Source: Edaphobacter modestus
GTDB lineage: Bacteria; Acidobacteriota; Terriglobia; Terriglobales; Acidobacteriaceae
Length of the DNA: 64,000 nucleotides
Assembly: GCF_004217555.1 (NCBI RefSeq)
Contig: NZ_SHKW01000001.1
Span: forward strand, 3,472,001 to 3,536,000
Reading direction: 5' to 3'
The translations under genes and the position numbers were made by a program. Below are positions 45,086 to 54,397 of the stretch, piece by piece. The number at the start of each line of letters is the position of its first letter. The stretch's first letter is position 1. The notes beneath the pieces were generated by a model. The model saw only the letters and a program-made list of their open reading frames with translations. It was not told the origin of the DNA and made no database searches.

Positions 45086-46129
45086 TCAGGAGATCCACTT
45101 CAGCAGGCGAATGACACCCATGGATGCGGGTTTGCGATGGGTCGAGACATTGGTGCGTCCGCTGATCTCGTCACGATTCTTCGCATAGTATTCGTAAGAT
45201 TTAAGCAGCATCTCTTCGTTCGTGAGGGTGGGCTTCCAGCCGAGCCGCTGCTTGATGCGCGAGGTATCGAAGACGAAGCTTTCGGCGATCATCTTGTAGT
45301 GATACGGGCCCAGCGGCGAGATACGAAGCTTGTGCGCGGCCATCATGGCTGCGATGGTTGGTGCTTTGGGAAGGGAGCGAACCTTCGACCTGCTTCCGGA
45401 AGAGGCGATGACGGTCTCGTAGACCCGCCGCATGGACTGTACATTGTCGGAGCCGATGTGGAAGAGATCGGACTTGCCGTACTTCGCTCCGAGGATGCAG
45501 GCGGTGGCGAGATCTTCGGCGTAGATGAACTGGTAACGGTTGTCTCCGTCACCAACGACCCAGACAGTTTTGTGGTCGTCGATGAACTCATAGAGGATCG
45601 CCAGCAGGCCGAGGCGGCCGGCGTCCATGATGGTGGGACATCGGAGGGTGACGATCTCGAGATCGCCGGTGAACTCCTCGAGTAATTTTTCGGCAGCGAG
45701 CTTCGATCTTCCGTAGAGCTCGACAGGGGCCGGCGTGTCGCGGTCTTCGTGGACGGGATGGCCGAGGTTCGAGGCCCAGAGGCAGTTTGTGGAGACGAAG
45801 ACGAAGGGGCGGACTCCGGCATCGCGCGCAGTTTCAGCCAGCAGCCGCGTGGCATCGACGTTCGAGGTCCACAGCAGATGCTCGTCCATCCTCATGCCAT
45901 GAGCCAGTTGCGCGGCTACGTGAAAGACGGCGTCGAAGCGATGCTCGTTGAAGACGCGCTTCATCAGGGAGGCGTCTCGCAGGTCGCCCTGGATGCTGAT
46001 AAGGCCGGGAAGGGTATCCTCGTCGCGCTCGAGGTCGATGTTGACGGCGGTGTGGCCTTCGCGCAGGAGACGACGCTTGAGGACTCCGCCGAAGAAGCCC
46101 GAGGCTCCGGTGACGAGATAATGAGACAT
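45086..46129 (-). CDS. NAD-dependent epimerase/dehydratase (extended SDR)
   Basis: A 347-residue extended SDR. The NAD-binding motif is TGASGFFGG. The catalytic Ser lies in [10 protein letters not shown] and the Tyr-Lys pair in [14 protein letters not shown]. The C-terminal half has [13 protein letters not shown] and [16 protein letters not shown], as in nucleotide-sugar epimerases and 3-beta-hydroxysteroid dehydrogenase-like enzymes. It probably modifies a nucleotide-linked sugar in the cytosol. It is divergent from an FAD-dependent mutase-like gene (219 bp apart), a neighbour that supports a surface-glycan role. Confidence 0.9.
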   Translation of the reverse strand: MSHYLVTGASGFFGGVLKRRLLREGHTAVNIDLERDEDTLPGLISIQGDLRDASLMKRVFNEHRFDAVFHVAAQLAHGMRMDEHLLWTSNVDATRLLAETARDAGVRPFVFVSTNCLWASNLGHPVHEDRDTPAPVELYGRSKLAAEKLLEEFTGDLEIVTLRCPTIMDAGRLGLLAILYEFIDDHKTVWVVGDGDNRYQFIYAEDLATACILGAKYGKSDLFHIGSDNVQSMRRVYETVIASSGSRSKVRSLPKAPTIAAMMAAHKLRISPLGPYHYKMIAESFVFDTSRIKQRLGWKPTLTNEEMLLKSYEYYAKNRDEISGRTNVSTHRKPASMGVIRLLKWIS

Positions 46130-46348
46130 GGCAGTTCCGTAAACCGAGATGGACCGCGTGGCGGCAGGACACCAGCTTCCTGTCCCTTATCTATCTTAAG
46201 GCCGCAACGGAATGTTCGCAGGACCGTCTTAGTTAGAGGCGGGAAGATTCGCAGGTTGTTTCCTGCACTGAAGTCACTCCTGTACCTTTGTTCGAAATCG
46301 ATTGAGTATACTGATCGGATTAGTTTGGCCACTCCCAATAGAATCTTC

Positions 46349-48019
46349 ATGCAACAGGCAGTCATCATCGGAGCGGGGCCTGCAGGCCTTACCGCCGCGC
46401 TCGAGCTTCTTCGCCGCACCGGAATCAAGCCCATCCTTTTGGAGAGCAGCCACGAGATCGGCGGCATCTCCCGGACCATACGATATAAGGGCAACCGCAT
46501 GGATATCGGCGGCCATCGCTTTTTTTCGAAGAGCGACCGCGTCATGCAGTGGTGGATCGACCTGATGCCGCCGGAGGCCGAGTCGGACGCGCTCATCAGC
46601 TATCAAGGCAGGCAGCGGGTGGTCGAGATTCCGGTCGATCAGCCGCAACATCCGCCGCTGCGCGGTATGGGTCCGCTTGAGAGCGAGCACTATACAAGAG
46701 AGCTTGAGGGAGCGGAGGAGTCGGAGGCTGTTGGCCATGTCGAGGCAGTCGTGACACATGCGCCTGCCGATCCCGATCTTGTGATGCTGATCCGGCCGCG
46801 CAAGAGCCGCATCTACTATCTGCGCAAGTTCTTCGACTATCCCATCACGCTGACGGCGACGACGCTCGGCAATCTCGGAGCCGTGCGGACGGTGAAGGTA
46901 GGTCTCAGCTATCTGAAGTCGCGCGTTTCGCAGATTCGACCCGAGAAGAGTCTTGAAGATTTTTTGATCAACCGCTTCGGACGCGTGCTCTACCTGACCT
47001 TCTTCAAGAGCTACACAGAGAAAGTGTGGGGGACGCCGTGCGACCAGATCTCTGCCGAGTGGGGTGCACAGCGCATCAAGGGCCTGAGCCTTACGACCGC
47101 GGTGAAGCACTTCGTGAAGAAGACATTCACACGGCAATCGAAGGACCTTGGGCAGAAGAAGACCGATACCAGCCTGATCGAGCGGTTCATGTATCCGAAG
47201 TTCGGGCCTGGACAGCTGTGGGAGCACGTCGCGGACCTTGTGCGCGAAGGCGGCGGCGAGATTCACATGGGCTGGAAGGTCAATCGCATCCATTGTGAAG
47301 GCGAGAAGGTCGTCTCGGTGGAGGCGGTGAACGGTGCGGGTGAAAGACGGACGTTCGCGGGGGAGTATTTCTTCTCGACCATGCCGATGCGCGAGCTGAT
47401 TCGCTCCCTCGATGCTCCGGTTCCCACGGCGGTACGCGAAGTCAGCGAAGGACTGCAGTATCGGGACTTTATTACGGTGGGCCTGCTTGCCGACCGGCTG
47501 AGGGTGAAGGAGTCGGATGGCGGTCTGTTGAAAGATACGTGGATCTACGTGCAGGAGCCGGATGTGCTCCTGGGACGGTTACAGATCTTCAATAACTGGA
47601 GCCCGCATCTGGTCGCAGACGCGTCGAAGGTTTGGATCGGCCTTGAATACTTCTGCTACGACACCGATCCGCTGTGGAAGATGGCGGATGAAGAGTTGAA
47701 GCAGTTTGCCATCGCGGAGGTCGCGAAGATCGGAATCCTTCGCGCAGAAGATGTGAGCGATGGACACGTCGTTCGCGTTCCGAAGACCTACCCGGCATAC
47801 TTCGGAACGTATGATCGCTTCGACGAGTTGCGCGAGTTTACGGACTCGTTCGAGAATCTTTTTCTAGTGGGCAGAAACGGGATGCACAAGTACAACAACC
47901 AGGACCACAGCATGCTGACGGCGATGGCCGTAGTGGATGGACTGGTTGCGGGAAGAGTCGACAAAGCTGCGCTGTGGGATATCAACACGGAGCAGGAGTA
48001 TCACGAAGAGAAGAAATAA
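46349..48019 (+). CDS. FAD/NAD(P)-dependent oxidoreductase, UDP-galactopyranose mutase/amine-oxidase-like
   Basis: I use the ATG at 46349 (556 residues); 200 further codons upstream are open but only antisense to the epimerase. [20 protein letters not shown] is the FAD-binding Rossmann motif, followed by [14 protein letters not shown] and [12 protein letters not shown]. The middle ([20 protein letters not shown]) resembles protoporphyrinogen-oxidase/UGM-like proteins common in polysaccharide clusters. It probably acts on a sugar nucleotide or polyprenyl glycan, but the exact reaction is unknown. The next gene starts 22 bp downstream. Confidence 0.88.
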   Translation: MQQAVIIGAGPAGLTAALELLRRTGIKPILLESSHEIGGISRTIRYKGNRMDIGGHRFFSKSDRVMQWWIDLMPPEAESDALISYQGRQRVVEIPVDQPQHPPLRGMGPLESEHYTRELEGAEESEAVGHVEAVVTHAPADPDLVMLIRPRKSRIYYLRKFFDYPITLTATTLGNLGAVRTVKVGLSYLKSRVSQIRPEKSLEDFLINRFGRVLYLTFFKSYTEKVWGTPCDQISAEWGAQRIKGLSLTTAVKHFVKKTFTRQSKDLGQKKTDTSLIERFMYPKFGPGQLWEHVADLVREGGGEIHMGWKVNRIHCEGEKVVSVEAVNGAGERRTFAGEYFFSTMPMRELIRSLDAPVPTAVREVSEGLQYRDFITVGLLADRLRVKESDGGLLKDTWIYVQEPDVLLGRLQIFNNWSPHLVADASKVWIGLEYFCYDTDPLWKMADEELKQFAIAEVAKIGILRAEDVSDGHVVRVPKTYPAYFGTYDRFDELREFTDSFENLFLVGRNGMHKYNNQDHSMLTAMAVVDGLVAGRVDKAALWDINTEQEYHEEKK

Positions 48020-48041
48020 AATGAGATGGGCGGAGCGAGAG

Positions 48042-48842
48042 ATGAGAGTTCGAACGCTGGCTCTTTTGGTCTGCGGCCTTTGCTGTTCGCCGTTCCTGCT
48101 ATCGCAGCAGGCGAACATCCCGGTTGCGACGGTGGTGACTGGCATCGAACAGGCGCGGCTGGCCGACGTTCGCAGCCTGGATGGAACTCTCTATCATGTT
48201 CAGGGCGTCGACCTCGATCGTGACCACATATGGATTACATCGGTCGATACTGCGAATCGCAAGGGATATCTGCATCAGTTCAGCCGGGCCACCGCGAAGT
48301 TTGAGCGCCAGGTGGAGCTGAGCGATGGGCTTCGTTTTCATCCTGGAGGACTTTCGGTCGAGGGCGACTCCATCTGGGTTCCGGTTGCGGAGTATAAACC
48401 GCATAGCTCCGCGGTTCTCCTGGAGCTGGACAAATACACTCTCGCGATCAAACAGAAGATCGCCGTGGCGGATCACGTTGGATGTGTCGCTGTGACTCCC
48501 GATGGTCTTATCGCGGGGAACTGGGGAAGCCGGCAGTTTTACGTCTTCGATCGCCAGGGGAAAGAGCTTCGCGTGATCGACAATGCTTCGCCCAATCAGT
48601 ATCAGGACATCAAGTTTGGCGATGGCAGGCTGGTTGCCTCGGGAAATCTGACACGTACGACCGGTGCCATCGACTGGTACGATTGGCCCTCCATGAAGAT
48701 GGTGCGCAGCGTCCGCTCGGGAGTTACGGATCGAGGAAGGCTGTACACGGCCGAGGCGATGGCGCTCAAGGGAAGCGACCTTTACCTCGTTCCCGAAGAT
48801 GGCCCGAGCCGTCTTTTTCACTTTGTCCTGGCGAAGCCTTAG
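48042..48842 (+). CDS. Exported DUF6454-like beta-propeller protein
   Basis: About 266 residues from the ATG at 48042, preceded by GGAG; an ATG at 48021 is also possible. A signal peptide (RVRTLALLVCGLCCSPFLL) is followed by repeated four-stranded units: LYHVQGVDLDRDHIWITSVD, LRFHPGGLSVEGDSIWVPVA and GCVAVTPDGLIAGNWGSRQF. This matches the DUF6454 type as I recall it. No catalytic residues are known. It follows the FAD oxidoreductase by 22 bp and may be cotranscribed. Confidence 0.78.
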   Translation: MRVRTLALLVCGLCCSPFLLSQQANIPVATVVTGIEQARLADVRSLDGTLYHVQGVDLDRDHIWITSVDTANRKGYLHQFSRATAKFERQVELSDGLRFHPGGLSVEGDSIWVPVAEYKPHSSAVLLELDKYTLAIKQKIAVADHVGCVAVTPDGLIAGNWGSRQFYVFDRQGKELRVIDNASPNQYQDIKFGDGRLVASGNLTRTTGAIDWYDWPSMKMVRSVRSGVTDRGRLYTAEAMALKGSDLYLVPEDGPSRLFHFVLAKP

Positions 48843-48880
48843 CGCCGGTAGAGTAGGGTTGAAAGTCCAGGTAGGTTCGA

Positions 48881-49270
48881 GTGAAGAGAGTTATCGTGCT
48901 GTTCGTAGTCGCTCTTGTCGTGTTGCTTGCAATGAATCGGCAGAGGGTGTTTCTGCGGGATCCGTTGGGCAAGGCCTATCGCAATGATGCGCAGCTACCG
49001 GGTGTGCGGGTGTATATCAACTACTCCAACGATGTTTTGGTGGAGGAGACGGATCGGCAGCGCACTTACGTGGTTCAGGGATGGAACAGGATTCCCGGTC
49101 TTCCCCAGGCGCTGACCTGCCTGCGCGGAATGCTCTGCTGGACGGATGCCGATCGGGCCAGGCAGGCACCGCTCGAAGCCGTAGGGGCCTCGCCGGACAC
49201 GGAGATGAGCGATCGCGAGGTGAGCTTCAAGGAGCGCGATGGTACTCGCGTCAGAATCACTCTGCGCTGA
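48881..49270 (+). CDS. Membrane-anchored small protein of unknown function
   Basis: I do not recognise this 129-residue protein. It begins at a GTG with a single hydrophobic anchor or signal (VIVLFVVALVVLLAM), then has a short beta-rich body (VRVYINYSNDVLVEETD, YVVQGWNRIPGLPQ) with two cysteines in LTCLRGMLCWTDAD. The charged end SDREVSFKERDGTRVRITLR suggests a periplasmic domain. It is 38 bp after the DUF6454-like gene on the same strand. Confidence 0.65.
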   Translation: MKRVIVLFVVALVVLLAMNRQRVFLRDPLGKAYRNDAQLPGVRVYINYSNDVLVEETDRQRTYVVQGWNRIPGLPQALTCLRGMLCWTDADRARQAPLEAVGASPDTEMSDREVSFKERDGTRVRITLR

Positions 49271-49301
49271 GGAATACTTTAAGGAAAAGGGGGAAGAGCC
49301 A

Positions 49302-49436
49302 ATGAGCGACGGACGCGAGGAGCGCGAAGAGCAGGAGCAGCGGAGGACGTGGGAGGAAGAGGACAAGCGGACGGGCCGGGGCGACCGTCCCTATCGCGAA
49401 CGGGAATGGGAGGACCGGGGGAGGGAGCCCTCGTAA
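49302..49436 (+). CDS. Highly charged 44-residue protein
   Basis: An ATG at 49302 after GGGGGAAG opens 44 codons that are almost wholly charged: Glu, Arg and Asp dominate (EEREEQEQRRTWEEEDKRTG, ending REREWEDRGREPS). It is predicted disordered. The good ribosome site and placement 31 bp after another gene favour a real product, but low-complexity codons in GC-rich DNA can also stay open by chance. Confidence 0.4.
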   Translation: MSDGREEREEQEQRRTWEEEDKRTGRGDRPYREREWEDRGREPS

Positions 49437-49439
49437 AGC

Positions 49440-49790
49440 TCAGGCGGCGATGGTTCCTTGATGAAACAGCATCTGCCAGCGGTTGTTGCGCTGCACCCAG
49501 ATCGAAGAGTGATGCGACGTGGAGTTGGCGGTAGTGATGTGGTAGGTGGCCAGCGCGGCGCCTTCGCCGAGTGCGGTGACGTAGAAGTGGCTCATGGTAG
49601 CGGGCCGGGCCGAGCTGGTCTGAAGCGCGTGGGATAACTGATTGATATTGAAGATGCGGCCGGAGGTGCAGAACTCCTTGAAGTCGGAAGCGAGAAGAGA
49701 GGTAAGTTCCTTCCGATCCTTTTCGCGATCCGGGTGAAGCAAGCGTTCCTCGAGAGAGTGAAGGTGTTCCTGTAACTGAGCAGCTGTCAT
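49440..49790 (-). CDS. DUF4440/SnoaL-like (NTF2-fold) protein
   Basis: This 116-residue protein has the cone-shaped NTF2 fold pattern. An N-terminal helix (AAQLQEHLHSLEERLLHP) is followed by LTSLLASDFKEFCTSGRIF and curved strands (ALATYHITTANSTSHHSSIW, then NNRWQMLFHQGT). The family includes small isomerases and many proteins of unknown substrate. It is probably cytoplasmic and monocistronic. Confidence 0.85.
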   Translation of the reverse strand: MTAAQLQEHLHSLEERLLHPDREKDRKELTSLLASDFKEFCTSGRIFNINQLSHALQTSSARPATMSHFYVTALGEGAALATYHITTANSTSHHSSIWVQRNNRWQMLFHQGTIAA

Positions 49791-49840
49791 GACGATTATT
49801 TTGACGTCCTCTCCCCGTGCAGAAGTTTCATAAGAGTAGC

Positions 49841-49876
49841 AAAAAGACGAGCCGTCCCGTATTGGAACGGCTCGTC
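49841..49876 (-). terminator. Rho-independent terminator of the Oar-like receptor gene
   Basis: Read on the minus strand, GACGAGCCGT (49876-49867) pairs with ACGGCTCGTC (49855-49846) and runs into TTTTT (49845-49841). It lies 20 bp after the receptor stop. Confidence 0.92.
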
Positions 49877-49895
49877 GGTTTTGACGCCGGTGAAG

Positions 49896-52800
49896 TTAGA
49901 AGGTGAACTTGCCTGCGAGCTGGAAGATACGAGGGTCGGCGGCCCCGGTGACATTGCCGAAGGTTCCGGAGTTTAGCGCAGTCGTGAAAGCGGAGGCCCC
50001 ACTCGCGCTTGTGACGGTGAAGTTGGGATGGTTCATGACATTGAAAGCTTCCATGCGGAGCTGGAAGGCAAGTCTCTCGTGGATGGGGAAGATACGGCTG
50101 ACGGCGAGGTCGACGTTATAGAAGCTGGGAGTACGGAAGGCGTTGCGGCTGAGATTGCCGTAGGTTCCCACAGCATTCTGCGTAAATGCCGCCCGGTTGA
50201 GGTAAGCAAGGTTGGCGCCCGTCCGCTGAATCTTGTTGCCGGTGTAGAGAGGAACGCCGGGGATAAGGTTCGGCCGATCGAGGCCTATTCCGGTCCGGGA
50301 GTTGTCTATCCCGGAGGTAACGTTGAACGGCGAGCCGGAGAGAATGCGAATGAGAGGCGCGACCTGCCACCCGTTGGCCAGCGCGCCCTTCCAGCCTTGC
50401 AGGCCGGCGAAGTGGCTGCGAGCAACCAGGGTGGTGTTGAAGATGTGGCGAACGTCGAAGCCGCAGGGACCGCGATCCAGCCGCGGGTTGTCGGTGTGCT
50501 CGAACGCGGGTCCGGCAACGTCACCCGGGTTGTCGGCAACTGCAAGGCACTTTGACCAGGTGTAGTTGGCCAGGAAGCTGAAGTTGTCCGACATGCGGTG
50601 CTGGATGGCGGCGATGACACCGTTGTAGCTGGTGGTACCGCCATCGGTAATGAGCGTCATGGTTGGGCCGTAACCCTGTCCCTGCGTGCTGTTGACCAGC
50701 GACAGCTGGGTACGGGCGTTGGTATTCGAAGTCGCTGAGCAAGGCTGCCCGACTTGCGGATAGAGAACGGTATTCACTCCGCTGCTCACCGGAATCTGCG
50801 ATATACCGTTGCACGATCCAGGTCCGGTCCAGTTCCCCGGAATATAAACTCCTGGGTTGATTCCATTTCCCAGCCACTGGTGCGCTTGCTGGTTACCCAG
50901 GTAGTTGAGGGAGAACATCCATCCGTTGCCGAAGTCCTGCTGGACACTGGCATTCCACTGGTAGATAACGGGAGTTTTCATGGTCCGCTGCAGCAGCACC
51001 CACTGCGTGTTGGTGGGGAAGGTTGCGCTTGCATCGGGTGGGAAGACGCCGGGAAAGGGATTTCCATTGGGATATCCACGCCATGGGTCGTCGAAGGGAA
51101 CCTGGCCGTTCAGACCGATCTCATTGACGAAGGGAGGGTTGGACGCTAGGCGCTGCGACATGTAGAGCGACGGGGTGTCGTACATCATGGCGCCACCCAT
51201 ACGGAAGACGGTCTTCCCGGTACCGAAGGGATCGAGCGTGACACCCACGCGAGGGGAGACGTTGGCCAACTGGTTGCTGGTGAATGACTTAGATACCCCC
51301 GGATCGCCGTAGTAGAAGGAGCCCGCCGGAGAATTGGGGAATACTGTGGAGTGCTGGTTGGCGTCGAAGGCGGCGCGGTCGAAGGTGCTGCCGCGGCCAA
51401 ATTTATCAACCTGATAGAGGTTGGGCTCCCAACGGACACCGTAGTTGATGGTGAGGTTCGGGCGGGGGTGCCAGGTGTCCTGAGCGTAGAGGCCGAAGAC
51501 GGTCTGGCGATAGGTGGTGTCCTGGCTGCGGCTTTGGCCGAACGCAACCGGAGCGCCAGTCAGTTGACCGGTCAGAAAATCCGCCAATGTTTCGCCCGAC
51601 GCGAGACCGGCAAAAGTAAAGCTGCCGTTGAAGAGGTATCCGGCGCGGGTGTTATCGCCGGTGCGGAGGATTTCGCCGCCGAAGGCGAGTTGATGTTTCC
51701 CGACCAGCCAGTCGACATCGTCGGAGAAGTCCTCGGTGTTGACGTTGAAATAGCCGGGCGAGCACGTTCCGCAACCCGTTTGGAAGCCCCCGGTCATCTG
51801 GATACGGAGGTCCACTGGGACGTAGGTGAAGATGTTGATGCCAACGGTGTTGGCGTTGATGCCGCCGGCCGTCGGTCCGCGATTGTTGCGGCGGCGGGAG
51901 TACGTCCCGTGGAAGGTGTTGACCATCTTCGGTGTAATGAGGAAGGTGTCGCCGAGGGTGAAGCTCTGTACGCGCTGGTCGTTACCGGGGACTGTCGTGA
52001 GCAGAATGTTGGTTGGAGAGTAGTAGCTGGGGGCGTTGTAGTTGGTGAGGTAGTAGCGGCCGAAGAGGGAGTGGCGTGGGCTCCAGGTGAAGTCGACGCG
52101 GCCGATGTACTGGTCTTCGGTGTTGTTGCCAGGAAGCGCGACGTTGACGCGGCCGACGGAGTCCGCCTGCGAGAGCGGCAGATAGCTCAGCAGGGCCCTG
52201 GCGGCGGGGCTGAAGGTCGCCGGGTTGATCTGGCGACTTGGTGTAAGGACTCCGGTAGTAGGGTCACGGAACGCAGCGGTGGCGCGGGCGCAGTTGCCGC
52301 TGGTGGGCATCTGGCTGAAGTCACCATTCAGCATGGCGGGCGTGGGCAGGCAGTAGCCGGTCGAGTTGCCGACCTTCTTCTCGCGCGTGCCCTGATAGCC
52401 GCCGAAGAAGAACAGCTTGTCGGAGATGATCTTCCCGCCGAGGGTTCCGCCGAACTGGCTGCGCTTGACGGTGTCTTTGGCGGTAGAGAAGAAGTTGGTC
52501 GCGTTGATGATGTTGTTGCGCAGAAACTCGAATGCGGTGCCGTGCCACTGGTTGCTGCCGGAGTTGGTGACGACATTGACCAGCGAGCCCGGGTGAAGGC
52601 CGCTGCGCGCGGGAAGTGAGTTGGATTCAACGGAGAACTCGTGCAGCGCATCGGGGAAGGGGAACGGCAGGTTAACGTTGGTGAAGTTGTCGGTGTGGTA
52701 GCCGCCGTCGAGGACGTAGTTGTTGTAGTTGCCCTGGCTTCCGGCTACAGCGATGACGACGGAGCTGGCGTAGTTCTTGCTGCCGACCATGTCGCCCGAG

Positions 52801-53369
52801 GGAGCGGTGACAGCGCCACCCGAGATAAGGACGAGCTGCGTCGCCTGACGTCCGTTTAGAGGAAGCTCGGTGATGCGTGCCTGATCGATGACCTGTTTGA
52901 AGGTACTGGTCTCGGTCTCAAGCGTGGCCCCGGACGCCTGCACCTCGACGTGCTCGGTGGCGGAGCCGACGGTAAGCTCCGGATTGATCTGAATGTTGTT
53001 GCCGACCTCGAGGGTTCCCTTCTGTGTGTAGCCGCTGAAGCCGGTCGCCTCGACGGTGAGCGAGTAGGGGCCGACGGGAACGTTGGGAAGCGCATAGAGG
53101 CCGCTGCCGTCGGAGACGGTGATGCGGCTGGTTCCGGTGTCGGTCTTGGTGAGGGTGACCTTGGCGTTGGGGACTGCTGCGCCGGTGGGGTCGGTGACGG
53201 TTCCCTGAACGCTGGCCGTGCCCGCTGCCTGCGCCCACGCCTTCGGGAGCAGCATCAGTGGGAGAAGTGCAAGCAACAGAAGCAGATTGGATGGTCCAAT
53301 TATTAGATTTCGTCGCATACGATGGGCCTCGGAAGTAAGTCGATTCCGCGCGTAACGGCTTTCTTTCAC
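49896..53369 (-). CDS. Oar-like TonB-dependent receptor with carboxypeptidase-regulatory domain
   Basis: A 1,157-residue outer-membrane protein; a start at 53318 (MRRNLIIGPSNLLLLLALLP) would give a cleaner signal peptide. Mature residues begin with a CarboxypepD_reg domain (ASVQGTVTDPTGAAVPNAKV, YALPNVPVGPYSLTVEATGF). A plug domain follows (ITELPLNGRQATQLVLISGG), then a long 22-stranded beta barrel ending in the aromatic FQLAGKFTF, as needed for outer-membrane insertion. This architecture is hugely expanded in Acidobacteriota. It probably imports oligosaccharides or acts as an adhesin. No SusD partner or anti-sigma gene is beside it. Confidence 0.95.
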   Translation of the reverse strand: MKESRYARNRLTSEAHRMRRNLIIGPSNLLLLLALLPLMLLPKAWAQAAGTASVQGTVTDPTGAAVPNAKVTLTKTDTGTSRITVSDGSGLYALPNVPVGPYSLTVEATGFSGYTQKGTLEVGNNIQINPELTVGSATEHVEVQASGATLETETSTFKQVIDQARITELPLNGRQATQLVLISGGAVTAPSGDMVGSKNYASSVVIAVAGSQGNYNNYVLDGGYHTDNFTNVNLPFPFPDALHEFSVESNSLPARSGLHPGSLVNVVTNSGSNQWHGTAFEFLRNNIINATNFFSTAKDTVKRSQFGGTLGGKIISDKLFFFGGYQGTREKKVGNSTGYCLPTPAMLNGDFSQMPTSGNCARATAAFRDPTTGVLTPSRQINPATFSPAARALLSYLPLSQADSVGRVNVALPGNNTEDQYIGRVDFTWSPRHSLFGRYYLTNYNAPSYYSPTNILLTTVPGNDQRVQSFTLGDTFLITPKMVNTFHGTYSRRRNNRGPTAGGINANTVGINIFTYVPVDLRIQMTGGFQTGCGTCSPGYFNVNTEDFSDDVDWLVGKHQLAFGGEILRTGDNTRAGYLFNGSFTFAGLASGETLADFLTGQLTGAPVAFGQSRSQDTTYRQTVFGLYAQDTWHPRPNLTINYGVRWEPNLYQVDKFGRGSTFDRAAFDANQHSTVFPNSPAGSFYYGDPGVSKSFTSNQLANVSPRVGVTLDPFGTGKTVFRMGGAMMYDTPSLYMSQRLASNPPFVNEIGLNGQVPFDDPWRGYPNGNPFPGVFPPDASATFPTNTQWVLLQRTMKTPVIYQWNASVQQDFGNGWMFSLNYLGNQQAHQWLGNGINPGVYIPGNWTGPGSCNGISQIPVSSGVNTVLYPQVGQPCSATSNTNARTQLSLVNSTQGQGYGPTMTLITDGGTTSYNGVIAAIQHRMSDNFSFLANYTWSKCLAVADNPGDVAGPAFEHTDNPRLDRGPCGFDVRHIFNTTLVARSHFAGLQGWKGALANGWQVAPLIRILSGSPFNVTSGIDNSRTGIGLDRPNLIPGVPLYTGNKIQRTGANLAYLNRAAFTQNAVGTYGNLSRNAFRTPSFYNVDLAVSRIFPIHERLAFQLRMEAFNVMNHPNFTVTSASGASAFTTALNSGTFGNVTGAADPRIFQLAGKFTF

Positions 53370-53528
53370 GGCTTAGAAACAGCTCTTCATTCGCGCCACA
53401 GGACTATATGGATGGGCTTTCTTCACTGTCAATAGAATTAGTTCACCTTTTGGAGTCGAGCCGGTGGCAATCAGAGCACTTGGTCAGACCAATACGACCG
53501 CAAAACGCTGAAGTTCGTCTACCGGACA

Positions 53529-54383
53529 CTACTTACGGGCAAGGGCCACCCGCGGAATCGACTGAAGGTCGTGGACGAAGTCCACATCACGCCAGCCTGA
53601 GAGAAGGCCTGCGACGGCGTCGCGCTGGCCGTGGCCGATCTCGAGCGCAAGCAGTCCCTCCGGCTTCAGCGCTTCGTGGGCCTGCGGAATGAGCCGCTTG
53701 TAAATTTCAAGACCGCCGGCGCCGGAAAACAGCGCTGAGGCAGGTTCGTAGTCGCGCACCTGCGGGTGAAGCTCCGCGGCATCTTCCTCTGGGACGTAGG
53801 GAGGGTTGCTGACGATCGCATCGAAGGCCCCCTGCCTCTGCTGCCGGGGAAGTGCGTCCAGAAGATCGGAGAGGACGAAGAGGATGCGCTCCGACACGTT
53901 CAGCGCGACAGCGTTTGCCTGGGCGATCTCGAGTGCGGGTGGCGAAAGGTCGAGGGCCAGCAGATTTGCCTGGGGAAGATGAGTCGCCAGCGCGCAGACG
54001 ATCGCTCCGGAGCCCGTGCCTATGTCCGCGATTGCGAGGGAACGGTCGTGTGGCAGGCGCTCCAGCACGGCCTCGACAAGATGTTCGGTCTCGGGCCGTG
54101 GAATGAGGACAGCGGGTGTGACGCGGAAGGGAAGGCCATAGAACTCCTGCGCACCGGTGATGTACTGGAGCGGCTCGTGGCGCAGCCTGCGGGCGATCGA
54201 AGCTTCGTAGCTGCGAAGCTGTTCGGGGGTAAGCAGCCGAGCGGGATCGGCCAGCAGGGCCGCACGCGAGATGCCGGTGGTGTGCAGCATCAGCGACTCG
54301 GCGTCGCGGCGTGCGGTGTCGCTGAGCTGAGGGTCTTCGGCCAGCTGCCGGGCCGCGGAGAGAAGCGCCTGCTGAAGAGTCAA
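53529..54383 (-). CDS. prmC: Release factor glutamine methyltransferase PrmC
   Basis: PrmC (HemK) methylates the GGQ glutamine of peptide release factors 1 and 2. The 284-residue protein has an N-terminal helical domain (AARQLAEDPQLSDTARRDAE). SAM motif I is AIADIGTGSGAIVCALA and the substrate-binding tetrapeptide is in FDAIVSNPPYVPEED. IPRPETEHLVEAVLERL is the conserved region before motif I. Its substrate RF1 (prfA) lies 5 kb away rather than adjacent as in many bacteria. The gene is close behind a VOC gene (14 bp). Confidence 0.95.
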   Translation of the reverse strand: MTLQQALLSAARQLAEDPQLSDTARRDAESLMLHTTGISRAALLADPARLLTPEQLRSYEASIARRLRHEPLQYITGAQEFYGLPFRVTPAVLIPRPETEHLVEAVLERLPHDRSLAIADIGTGSGAIVCALATHLPQANLLALDLSPPALEIAQANAVALNVSERILFVLSDLLDALPRQQRQGAFDAIVSNPPYVPEEDAAELHPQVRDYEPASALFSGAGGLEIYKRLIPQAHEALKPEGLLALEIGHGQRDAVAGLLSGWRDVDFVHDLQSIPRVALARK

Positions 54384-54397
54384 CGTGATGGCTCCAT

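Noticed and set aside
45749..46348. 200-codon upstream extension of the FAD oxidoreductase frame
   Set aside because: It is antisense to the epimerase gene and has no family similarity. The FAD-binding N-terminus begins cleanly at the ATG 46349.
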